Origin: Stenocarpella maydis
Lineage: Eukaryota; Ascomycota; Sordariomycetes; Diaporthales; Diaporthaceae
Assembly: GCA_002270565.1 (NCBI GenBank)
Contig: NQMI01000235.1
Location: 1-41,246 of the forward strand
DNA length: 41,246 nt
Direction: 5' to 3'
The stretch's first letter is position 1. Each line of letters opens with the position of its first letter. A program made the translations under genes and the position numbers. The notes under the pieces were generated by a model, which was given only the letters and a program-made list of their open reading frames with translations, had not been told where the DNA came from and did not search any database. Shown piece by piece: positions 32,127 through 41,246 of the stretch.

Positions 32127-33864
32127 ACATCCGAACACGACCAAGCACTCTTGTAGAGTCCCCCGTTTCCATGATGTCGTAGCGGAGGACCAAGACTCCA
32201 CGTCTCCTCGCGGACGACGACCTCCCACAAACGACAGGCAACATTTGTGAATGGCGTCTATCGAAAAAGGGCAGAGAGGGGATCAACAACACGAGTCGGA
32301 ACCGTCAAATCATGGCAGGCTGGGAGTTTTAGTTTCGGGTCTTTCGGTTTGTCACAGTTTGGGGCCGGCTGCTGGGAAAGGAGGATGATGCAACGGCGTT
32401 GGGACCTCACCCGGTCCGGAGGGATACCCTACACTTATTGCTAGGTGTGGCACGCAACGGGTTGGAAGTGCTCTGAACCCCAAAACCAAAACAATGGAAC
32501 AGCATTGAAGCACACAAGTGGCGGTCTATGTCCCAAGTGACGTTTGATAATGTGGTTTGTGTGTGCCCGACGGCCTGGCAGATTTGGCGACATGTAGGGC
32601 ATCCCAGAGCAGACCGTCTGTCGCCACGATCCGTGCCGTGTAGGGTTTGCGGAATATGGAGCTTCGACGTACGCAAGGACGTACGCAAGCTCTCATCTAT
32701 AGGAGCGTGGCCCATACTGGTGTCTTGTCCAAGGCTTGGTCGTGTTGTGACGACAGGAATAGATTGTCTGTATTCTTCCAGTTCCACTACTAACGCCAGA
32801 ACAGCAATACTCATTGACAGAGAGAAACTATGACGCAGGACAAGCCGATCCGGTTATCATCAAACTCGCGGTCTGGGGCTCTCGTGACAGGGGCAAGGCA
32901 AAGAGTGTGTTACGAGGATGAAGCAACGTTGCAGACGAGTCCTCCGTCTTTCGGGTGAGGGCCCAGCGAGTACGAGCTGGACATGTGTATCCGATACTCC
33001 GGCTGACACTCAACGCGAGGAAATGGCACAGGTAGGACGGGCGTGCAGGAGAATCCCACGCCTAAATTTATACCAGAAGCTCATCTTCTTCCTCCACGAG
33101 GCAGAAGTGCCAATCATAATTCATTCCTCACCGAGTTGGTATTATCTGTCGAGGTCACAGCCTGGGGGCTATTGCAGTTTGTGTGAAGACCCCTTGTCGG
33201 ATAATGTACCGAGCAATCAACATAAAGTTGTAGCGGCCGGCAACCGGATCGAAGTCTCGGAGGAAGTGAGGTCGAGGCTGCGAGGCAGGAAAGGTGCTCG
33301 AGCAGAACAGGCTCAGACTTGTCTCAGGAGGGAATGGATGCTGAGTCGGGACACGGGCTTGTTCAGGAAACGATGCAGAATATCAAACGCCGGTAGTACT
33401 CCGTGCGTGGCGGATGGCGAAAAGAAAGAAAGAAAATTACTCGGGTCTTTTTTTGCAGCTTGCAGCATTGCATGCTCGGACAAGGCGACCCTAATGAAAA
33501 ATCCACTCACTCAGTGTAGTAGTGGTGGGGGTATGTGATGGATGATTCCTGGGGCCGAACCGGGTCAGAGGAGATCCCGAGGGTGGATGCACGAGGATGA
33601 ATGGCTCGCACGTTACCCCAAGTCTATGGCCGCTGACAGCTGCAGAGGTCTCATGATGTTTGCAGAGCCCTCCCTTAGATCTTGGATTTGCGAGATTGAG
33701 TTATGGATGGATAGATGGATGGAGGGATACAGCAGGTCGGTAGCACACCTTGGCCACAATGACATAAACAGTGGGGTGTCTTGACATCCCCAATGCAGTT
33801 CAGAGCCTTCTCTACCGACGACTATGTACATAGTCTACTACGTCCAGCACCCATCACTTCCCCT

Positions 33865-34101
33865 TTACACTATCCTTGACATCTTTACCGCCAGCAGGGC
33901 CGGTCTGGGGGCCGCTCCGCGTTCACCGATGGACAGCTGGGCATTGAACACAACTGGAAAGGTGTGATTGGCTGCCACGATAATCTCACGGCTCTGCAAA
34001 GTGTGACTGCCGCCACCACCATAAATATCTTGACCTTCAATTCTGGCCAGTGTTAGGGAGATAGAAAGATGCCTAGGTAACTCTTTTTGAGAAGGATACA
34101 T
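33865..34101 (-). CDS. Possible small protein, unrecognised
   Basis: A 78-codon frame starting with ATG on the minus strand. Its text (LARIEGQDIYGGGGSHTLQ then REIIVAANHTFPVVFNAQL) has a more protein-like composition than nearby frames, with a central Gly run and alternating hydrophobic residues. I do not recognise a family, and there is no further sign of expression. It could be a chance frame or the last exon of a lost gene. Confidence 0.15.
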   Translation of the reverse strand: MYPSQKELPRHLSISLTLARIEGQDIYGGGGSHTLQSREIIVAANHTFPVVFNAQLSIGERGAAPRPALLAVKMSRIV

Positions 34102-34429
34102 TGTAAGTCAGTCTAAAAGGTACTCAGGCGAGTGAACAAAAGTACTCCCTACACATGCCTCTGTGCCTGGAAACAGCTCCATCGCAGCAAGAAGTAGGTG
34201 CTGTACGGAATATGGAGTAGTATCATCGGTGGCAGCAGCGGAGATGTTAGGGTATGGCCCTGGTTTCAGGCCAGACAGGAGGAGGCACGAGCCAGAAGGC
34301 GGACTGTTTGGTGTGGCTAGCCGGGAACTATCGGGACCCACTTTCAAATTTTCAGAGCGACCCCAGCCAGAACTAGCCTGCCAGCCAGCCAGACCTGAAC
34401 AGCTCGCCCCGGCAGCCCAGCAGGCGGTT

Positions 34430-34434
<5 letters not shown>

Positions 34435-34494
<60 letters not shown>
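34435..34494 (+). repeat. (CTG)20 trinucleotide repeat
   Basis: Twenty perfect CTG units (CAG on the other strand) lie 278 bp before the ADP/ATP carrier start codon. Depending on the transcript start, this is promoter or distal 5' leader. The minus strand reads as polyglutamine in a 173-codon frame that has no other protein-like feature. Confidence 0.97.
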
Positions 34495-34495
<1 letters not shown>

Positions 34496-34771
34496 AAGCA
34501 CGGGCCAGCACCCCCAGCCTTAGACCAGACCAAGGAAGGAGGAAGGACTGAGTTGTGTGTGTGTGAGCTGGCCTGGACTGGATTTATTTTCTCACGCAGC
34601 CTGCTCTGCCCCTGTTGACCCAGTCCCACCCTCTGTCTTTTTTTTGTTGTCTACATCTCCCTTCCTGCCCAGCGCCAGGTTTTCCATCTTTCCTTCCCTT
34701 CCCTTTCTTCTATCCATCTCCACTCCATTCATCAAAGAACTCTAGCATCTTTGATCAGTCAGACATTCAAG

Positions 34772-36499
34772 ATGTCGCCCAACGACAATGTCAAGGTCCT
34801 GGGCATGCCCGTGAGTACTCCCCCAATCCATCCCTCCCCCAAAAAAATTCCCTCGCTGCTCCAAGAGCCGAGGCAAACTACATCGTGAGCTTCGCAACCA
34901 CCAGCACCATCGACATGGTCCTGGCCGGCACTGCCTATTTCTCAGGGACGATGACCTTGTTGTCCTTGAGATGGCCACGTGCTTGGTTCCTGTCCTTGGC
35001 CCTGTTTGTGGCTTATCGCACTGCTCGAAAACTCTGCCCTCCTGCTGCCATGTGAAAGCCCACACATACAAAATGCCGGAGCTCAAATCGCTGACAACAA
35101 TCACCTCAACAGCCCTTCATGGCGGACTTCCTGAGTACGTATCTCGAGAATTTCAAAATCTCATTACCAGCCAGCCCTTGGACATGAACACGGCTGCAGC
35201 TCACCGAGGCGCACGCCCCGTCGATATCTGCTCCGTTGCCATGATAACCCGACAGACGGGCTTCCATGGCCTGGGCAATCCCTCGCTGCAGGGATCGGGC
35301 AAAGGATCAGGCAAAGCTAACCGTCACTTCTAGTGGGTGGTGTCTCTGCCGCCGTCTCCAAGACCGCCGCTGCTCCCATTGAGCGTATCAAGCTGCTCAT
35401 CCAGAACCAGGTACGTGTGGTCAACATCCAGCCAGCCTGGATTCCAATTGCATCATTTTGTCTTGCGCCCTGCCTGAGACTCGGGACGAATGCTTGACTC
35501 GGCACCAGGGCATCGCACTATTGCTTCTGCCGTCAGCGTTTGTGCCAGTTGTCTCGGGTGTCGATGCAGACAAGCCTTGTGGAATCTAACCTTAAAAACC
35601 ACCCCTTTGCTGACCAACATGCTGTACAGGATGAGATGCTGAAGCAGGGTCGTCTCGACCGCAAGTACAACGGCATTGTCGACTGCTTTCGCCGCACTGC
35701 CGCCGATGAGGGTGTCATGTCCCTCTGGCGTGGCAACACTGCCAACGTCATCCGTTACTTCCCCACCCAGGCCCTGAACTTCGCCTTCCGTGACAAGTTC
35801 AAGAAGATGTTCAACTACAAGAAGGAGAAGGACGGTTACGCCAAGTGGATGGCCGGTAACCTGGCCTCGGGTGGTGTATGTTCTGCCCACCAGCCCTCTT
35901 TTTATGGATCCCATTTGCTGACAACATTCTGACAGGCCGCTGGTGCCACTTCCCTGCTCTTCGTCTACTCTCTGGACTACGCCCGTACCCGTCTTGCCAA
36001 CGATGCCAAGTCCGCCAAGAAGGGTGGTGAGCGTCAGTTCAACGGTCTCGTCGACGTCTACCGCAAGACCCTCGCCTCTGACGGTATTGCCGGTCTGTAC
36101 CGTGGTTTCGGTCCCTCCGTCGCCGGTATCGTCGTCTACCGTGGCCTGTACTTCGGCATGTACGACTCCCTGAAGCCCGTCCTGCTCACCGGTACCCTCG
36201 CCAACAACTTCCTCGCCTCGTTCCTCCTCGGCTGGACTGTCACCACCGGTGCCGGTATTGCTTCTTACCCTCTCGACACCGTCCGTCGGCGTATGATGAT
36301 GACCTCTGGTGAGGCCGTCAAGTACTCCTCCTCCTTGGATGCCTTCCGCCAGATCGTCGCCAAGGAGGGTGTCCGCTCCCTGTTCAAGGGTGCCGGTGCC
36401 AACATCCTCCGTGGTGTCGCCGGTGCTGGTGTGTTGTCCATCTACGACCAGCTCCAGCTCCTGCTCTTCGGAAAGGCCTTCAAGGGTGGTTCCGGCTAA
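34772..36499 (+). CDS. aac: Mitochondrial ADP/ATP carrier
   Basis: Inner-membrane antiporter exchanging matrix ATP for cytosolic ADP. Exons 34772-34810, 35113-35134, 35334-35410, 35630-35875 and 35936-36499 give 948 nt, 315 aa. The second exon is only 22 nt and encodes PFMADFL plus one base. Three mitochondrial-carrier repeats are complete, each with the Px[DE]xx[KR] signature: PIERIK, LDYART (Leu in place of Pro, as is usual for repeat 2 in this family) and PLDTVR. The nucleotide-carrier hallmark RRRMMM follows the third. Other conserved text: [38 protein letters not shown]. Intron lengths are 302, 199, 219 and 60 nt; intron 2 has a GCTAACC branch. The CT-rich leader and strong codon bias (GTC, CTC, CGT, GGT) point to high expression. 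Confidence 0.97.
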
Positions 36500-37852
36500 G
36501 CGCTTCACGTCAAACTCACAAGCGCGCTTCACTCTCTCCCACTGTACAAAACTAGCACTCGTGCGACGGTTGGAGGGGTAATTGGTGATCGACAGTTAGG
36601 TGGCACTTCCTTTGGATGCAAATGACTGGACTGGGTCAAATACAAAACGGAGCGAGATGAATAGATCTGGTGAAGGGGCCGCGGTCTCTTTCCTTCGCTG
36701 CAATGCGGCATTGAAGGGGGCTAGCATCGGCTCGCGGTCTGGGTTTTTGAGCATGCCTGGCGTTTACATAGTGATGAGTCGTCTGGGTGGCTTTTAGACC
36801 CTCCGTTGTAATTTACAAGAATTTCCAAACTTTCCCCTTGTTCTCTCCATGCTTTGGTTGTTTTGTCTGGCCAGGTACACCTGTCAAGATCAATAGCTCA
36901 CAAGGGCAATGTGTTCACACCGTACGTACATGATAAGGCAATAGAGGTTCTTCACATGCTACTGCAATTCTGTTCACTGCTGCCGACCCTGCCTGGGGCT
37001 GGGGACTGCGTGCTTGAGCTACTGGCAGCTTGAGCGTGTTTGTGACAGGACCCTGGGTTTTGAACTACAAGGTTCGAAAACAGCCCAAGTACAACACCGG
37101 CAAACAGTCATGCAGCGAAAAGAAAGTACCCGCAGTACGAGAGAAGCCTTTCCCAGCTTCCGTAATAAATAGTCTGGATTACTTGTCATATTCAAAGGCA
37201 TACTGCGTAGTAACGTAGTGTTGACGGGATTAAAGCTCGAAGTCCACTGCATGAGCACTCGGTTGAACTCGGATGACTAGGCAAGAGAATAATTTATCTA
37301 TTACACAACCTGACTCTTGAGGTTTATAGATTCCTCACTAGGTAATTACAATAACTAAGGCTGTGTGTGCCGCGGAAGTAGTAGGCGGTCTCCCGTCGGT
37401 TTCCTGTTCGGTGAGCTTTTACCCGGCGTAAAAGAAAAGTCATGTATCCCCTTCATTGACCTCATCATTGAGCTTTTCTTGTGTGGTTATTGCTGTTGGC
37501 AGCGTAATGTTGTTATTGTCGCTCCCATTCCTCTGAGACCGGAGCGACTGAGAACTCAAGGGGGTTGAGCTGAACGCTCAACGCTCCGCCGATGTTTTAA
37601 TCTGTCTCTAAGGCGGGCTCTGGGACAAAGGGCACGTTTGGAATCAACCACATGCACTTTCAAGACTCTGGGATACTATAAATAGCCTACGCAACATAAC
37701 TACGTGAGCCAGAACTTGAAAAGAAAGGGCTTTGGCAGCTCAGGGGGAATGATAATACCCTATGAGCTAACTAGTTACTTGCCCAATGGGAAACGCAACT
37801 TAAACTTTCTCACGGCTCTTGATTTTGGTATTCATCCATTCTCGCCCCAGAC
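36500..37852. other. Intergenic region between convergent genes
   Basis: About 1.35 kb between the ends of the carrier and the oxygenase genes. A good TATA-like word (CTATAAATAG, about 37677-37686) points rightward, but the frame after it starts with GTG rather than ATG and runs into the oxygenase's antisense, so I assign no gene. Confidence 0.4.
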
Positions 37853-39028
37853 TCATGGACCCTTGACTTTCAACACTCTGAACCGATTATATTCAGCTCC
37901 AGTCATGATTGGGTACTTGATTGGGTTCTCCTCGCTGACGCAAGTTGGCACCGGCTCCAGGGGCTTCTCCTTATCAAAGCCAAAGAAAAAAGCAGCCGAA
38001 TACCTCTCCCTCCCGCTCTTGTTGATCACGCGGTGAACTGTAGAGACGAAGAAGTCGTTGGTCTGTCTCATGAAGCAGTCGGCGATGTTGACCACGAAGG
38101 ACCCAGGGACGGGGTCGGCCCTCACCCAGCTGCCGGACTTGCTGAGGACCTCGAGGCCGCCGGCCGAGTCCTGGTCTACTATTGTAAAGCACTCGACGTC
38201 CGTGTGGGCGCCGATGCCGTTCTGGTCGTCGATGCAGTTCTCCTGCTCTGGGTAGTGGAGGATCCGCATGCCTGCCTCTGGCCGCCTGGTGTACTCGTCG
38301 AAGTAGCCCTCGGGGAGGTGGAGAGCGAGGGCAAAGATGCGCGCCAGTCGCCGCGCCAGGCGAAGCAGCTGCAGCTGGTAGGCAGTCAGGCCCTCGCGGA
38401 AACCAGGCAGGTCCGAGGGCCATAGACTTGGAGAGGGCTCCTGGCTGCTGTCCATTGCTTCGGGATCTCGCCGCGGATCATACGGCCAGTTGAAGGCCTC
38501 GTTGAGATCTTGCCAGGACCACGCTGTCAGCCCCTAGATGTACGCGACGCAGGCAGTCGGGATTCTGTCCCCTCACCGTGATACTTCCATCCGTTTCTGT
38601 TGTACACCGCCATTGGGTGGTAACCGGCGTACTCAGTCGGAAGTTGGCCGGTCCATGCCTCCATCTTCTTCTCGTCCGTGAGAGCGAAGAACCGTCTCGC
38701 CTGTGCAAAGCAGTCTTTGGCATACGTTTCTTCTATACCCTTCTTACTGTTAGCGATCAATCTCCTCGGCTGCGTTCCTTCCAGACTCAACGGTCCTCAC
38801 ATGGTTGACGAGGTAGAAGAAGCCGATCGTCCGGGCAGCCTCTCTTATTTCCTCCGCGACGGCCTGACGATCCTCTAATTGCTCGCACCAAATTTTACTG
38901 GCATCTATGATGGGGATTTTCTCCACGTTTGTAGAGATATTGGAGTGGAAGGTTAGAACTTGTCCATTGTGCAACTCGACAGTCCGAGCCGCTGTGGCGG
39001 GTTCAGAAGTCGTGCTGGTCCGAGACAT
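37853..39028 (-). CDS. 2-oxoglutarate/Fe(II)-dependent oxygenase (isopenicillin-N-synthase-like)
   Basis: Non-haem iron dioxygenase of the DIOX_N plus 2OG-FeII_Oxy architecture. Minus-strand exons 39028-38801, 38739-38577 and 38523-37853 give 1062 nt, 353 aa. The first splice joins NH to GIEE, restoring the conserved FFYLVNHGI; the second joins KYH to AWSWQDLNEAFNW. Iron ligands are His237 and Asp239 (HTDVE) and His294 (VHRVIN); the 2OG-binding RxS is Arg304-Tyr-Ser306. All catalytic residues are present. Fungal members act in secondary metabolism, gibberellin-like or detoxification steps; the substrate is unknown. Introns are 61 and 53 nt; intron 1 has branch CTAAC just before the acceptor. 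It sits next to a transposon-rich AT region. Confidence 0.92.
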
Positions 39029-39394
39029 GGTGCTTGGTGAGAGTGAGGTTAAGTTGAACCCGAACGGTATCTACCGTCCCCGCCAGAATTACAGTAGTTC
39101 ATTCCAGAGGCGAGGATGTTGCCACATTGCCCGCCATGCATCGGTACATGCAGGCTGGGTAGCATGGCGGCATTCGAATGGGGAAGAGGTTGGCTTATCG
39201 CACCATACACAACCGCCCGTCAGCGACGACCGTCCGGGTGAAGCTCGGCTAATCAATAACTACCTATTATTCTGATTTGCAAGCGAGAGTGCCAAAAACG
39301 CGCTAGTGACGCGCACATGTTGACACACACCCGTTCCCCATATAAATCGGCATCCCTTCAGCATTCAACTATTAACGCCCATTACTCAACTCAC
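39029..39394. promoter_or_regulatory. Promoter region of the oxygenase, start of AT-rich tract
   Basis: This gap holds the upstream region of the minus-strand oxygenase and, to its right, the 5' flank of the transposase relic, including a TATA-like CATATAAAT near 39339-39347. I looked for a terminal inverted repeat matching the far side of the relic and found none convincing. Confidence 0.35.
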
Positions 39395-40398
39395 CATGCC
39401 TTGGCACGCCGTAAGGCTGTTAACCCCATACAAATCAACTCTCACGATTCGATATATAGTGTTTTTGCAACTATACAGCGCCGCCTCACCCCGCTGGAGC
39501 TCACGACGATCAAGGGGCTTCTAGACATCAATCTGGCCGATAATGCAACTATTACAAAGACTATAAAGTGTTCTGAGCGCTAGATACGTAAGCTAAAGAG
39601 GAAGAATCAAATATCCGGTAATATATTCACGCCGGGCATATTGCCATCAGCCTACAATAGCATACGGCTAAGTAACTTTCACCATAACATTTATAATTCA
39701 AGTCCCGGGCGTCTATGCATTCTAATATGTCTTCTCGTTGCCCAGGCCCTCCTTGACCACCTTTCTAAGAAGAACAACCTCTATTAAGATAAGATGCAAT
39801 GGTGGTTACTTGAAACCTTCAATTTATTTGTCTCTATAAGCACTATTAGCTGGGCACTTAAGGGAGTTAAGTAAATAAAGAAATCATGATCCTTTATTGC
39901 TATAGAATGCAACCACAAGATCCAAGCCGCCTAGATTATTAATATATAAGAATATTGGGCTAATCAACTTATCTTTATTGATGAGTCTAGTATTAATAAG
40001 AAAAATGGGCTATAACGCACTGCATGAGCGCTAAAGGGAATTCAGCTAAAGAAGCCAATACCCAGAGGGGGCACAGATTATGGCACTCGATTTCAAGTGC
40101 TTCCAGCCCTTATGATTAAGGGTATTCTGGGTCTATTAGTATATTAGGGCTATACTAATAGGGAAGGCTTTATTGCCTTTATAGAGGTTGAGGTTATTCC
40201 CAAAACAATACTATTCCCAGGGCCGAACTCAGTGCTGGTGATAGATAATGCAAGCTTCCACTATTATGATAACCTCCAGCAGGTATATAATGAGGCGGGG
40301 GTTTGGCTTGCATACCTCCCTCCGTATTCCCTAGATCTCAACCCTATTAAGGCATTCTTTAGTGATCTAAAGAAGTATATTTATTATCACTATTAATA
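39395..40398 (+). pseudogene. Tc1/mariner-type DDE transposase, degraded
   Basis: Remains of a fungal Tc1/mariner-like transposase. In order: a helix-turn-helix segment (ATITKTIKCSER then IRKLKRK), a second DNA-binding segment (LSKKNNLY*DKMQWW then STISWALK), and the catalytic core with IFIDESS (first Asp), VLVIDNASFHYYD (second Asp) and LPPYSLDLNPIKAFFSDLKKYI, where the third acidic residue of NPIE is Lys. Several in-frame stops occur (TAA, TGA, TAG) at spots where CAA, TGG or CAG are expected, and Pro codons have become CTA. That pattern of CA-to-TA and TG-to-TA changes is what repeat-induced point mutation produces. From about 39970 to 40390 the frame has no indel. The element cannot make an active enzyme. 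Its borders are approximate. Confidence 0.8.
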
Positions 40399-41246
40399 TA
40401 AAGAAGACTAGTAGCATATAGATAATAACTAGAAGCAATTCCTTATTAATTATATATATAGTATTAGTGCTTAAAAGGAAGCTATTATAGGTTACTTCAG
40501 AAAGGCAATGATTCCAGAGCCGGGGTAAGGGTCTATTAATTATACAGCTAGCTAGATATATAATTTAAAGCCCCTAATATGTGTGTATTACTTATGCAAG
40601 ATGATTTCAATAGTGTATAGTGTGTAGCATAGAAGCAATTCAAGTGCTCTTAAAGTTGTACCTATGTGCCCGGATATAATAGGCATTATGACCCCCAACC
40701 AACAACACAGCCTCAACGCTCAGGGACTATAGGTATATCTATAAGTAGTATATAGCAAAAGAGCCTTTCTTTAGATGAATCAAATGATACTATTATTAGG
40801 CTTATGGGTATAGTAGAAGGTGGTTGCCCTAAAGTTAATCAGTTGGGGGTTATAATTTAGCTCACTTGTTACCACATCATTACACACCTCTTATATAGAA
40901 ATCAGCATATTATAATATTTGGTACCTATTGCTATATATACCCCTGCTTCCAGCAATCCTCAACAAACCATACGACCCACCATTCAGCGTATATGCCTTC
41001 ATGGTATTGACATTTGACTACAACTTGCCAGCAAGGATTTCCATTACTGTTAAAGGAGCAATGCCTCATACAGTTCTTACTTAGCAAGGGCAAGGGTTCA
41101 AATACAATTGTTAAACGGAACCGCTCAGCAGGGCGTTGGTACTCCGTGCAAGGAGTTACCCTAGACTTCCTAGCAAGGAGTTACCCTAGACTTGCGAGTC
41201 AGGCGATTTTCGCTAAGTACGCCCAGTGCGTGCGTGACGCAAGATG
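40399..41246. other. AT-rich right edge, transposon flank
   Basis: No gene is supported. The sequence remains AT-rich to about 40960 and then returns to mixed composition. A 21-bp perfect direct repeat (GCAAGGAGTTACCCTAGACTT) occurs at 41148-41168 and 41173-41193. A B-box-like GGTTCAAAT near 41098 has no tRNA fold around it. Confidence 0.45.
41148..41193 (+). repeat. 21-bp direct repeat, two copies
   Basis: GCAAGGAGTTACCCTAGACTT is present twice, 25 bp apart start to start, separated by CCTA. The meaning is unknown; it may be part of a repetitive element cut by the window end. Confidence 0.9.

Larger units (their letters stand above)
32127..34771. other. Long intergenic region upstream of the ADP/ATP carrier
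   Basis: About 2.6 kb with no gene I can support. A 206-codon ATG frame (32918-33538, plus) and a 78-codon ATG frame (33865-34101, minus) exist but match nothing I know. The (CTG)20 tract lies at 34435-34494. From about 34620 to the ATG at 34772 the plus strand is CT-rich (TTTTTTTTG, CCTTCCCTTCCC), the expected leader of a highly expressed fungal gene. Confidence 0.4.

Noticed and set aside
32918..33538. A 206-codon plus-strand ATG frame in the long gap after rps25
   Set aside because: Mixed, Arg/Ser/Cys-heavy composition, no domain, no intron signals and no promoter features. Possible but not supported.
34108..34629. Minus-strand frame with a 22-Gln run
   Set aside because: The polyglutamine is only the (CAG) reading of the CTG tract in the carrier promoter; the flanks have no domain and no conservation could be judged.
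37704..38036. 110-codon plus-strand frame after a good TATA-like word
   Set aside because: It begins with GTG, not ATG, and runs antisense into the oxygenase gene.
39230..40620. Search for terminal inverted repeats of the mariner relic
   Set aside because: The best candidate (around ACATGTTGACACACAC and ATGTGTGTATTAC) matches at only about half of positions, no better than chance in AT-rich DNA.

Overview
The window is from a filamentous ascomycete (Pezizomycotina, most likely Sordariomycetes). Evidence: short GT..AG introns of about 50-300 nt with CTAAC/CTGAC-type branch sites, GC-rich codon use, CT-rich 5' leaders, fungal-type P450 and short-chain dehydrogenase families, and a transposase relic whose stop codons look like C-to-T / G-to-A (RIP-style) damage. 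I assembled fourteen genes exon by exon on homology grounds, plus one gene of unknown function and one transposase pseudogene. No tRNA, rRNA or CRISPR was found.

Left part (1-8.4 kb), accessory: an AT-rich edge, an intronless cytochrome P450 on the minus strand, a second AT-rich island, a divergently transcribed P450 with eight exons, and a short-chain dehydrogenase. These three oxidoreductases could belong to a secondary-metabolism or detoxification locus, but no backbone synthase lies in the window. They are followed by a GH2 glycoside hydrolase (8.8-11.0 kb) and an alkyltransferase-like DNA-lesion-binding protein (Atl1 type, 11.3-12.0 kb).

Middle (12.7-29.1 kb): a secreted protein with ten tandem copies of a decapeptide; a histidine phosphatase with a long Pro/Lys-rich tail and a good PCNA-binding motif; the ribosome-biogenesis DEAD-box helicase Dbp6, divergent from the GPI-anchor enzyme Gpi3/PIG-A; a small Cys-rich protein with a GPI-like tail but no signal peptide; a FabG-like dehydrogenase; and an unrecognised gene whose otherwise well-formed three-exon reading frame is interrupted by an in-frame TAG.

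Right part (29.7-41.2 kb): two small-subunit ribosomal protein genes, rps5 and rps25, read away from a shared promoter; the mitochondrial ADP/ATP carrier with a 22-nt exon and a (CTG)20 tract upstream; a 2-oxoglutarate/Fe(II) oxygenase of the isopenicillin-N-synthase-like family; and an AT-rich end holding a degraded Tc1/mariner-type transposase.

The most noteworthy signals are the decapeptide array whose copies differ only at synonymous sites, the PIP box in the histidine phosphatase, and the in-frame TAG gene. All intron borders were read by eye and need transcript support.
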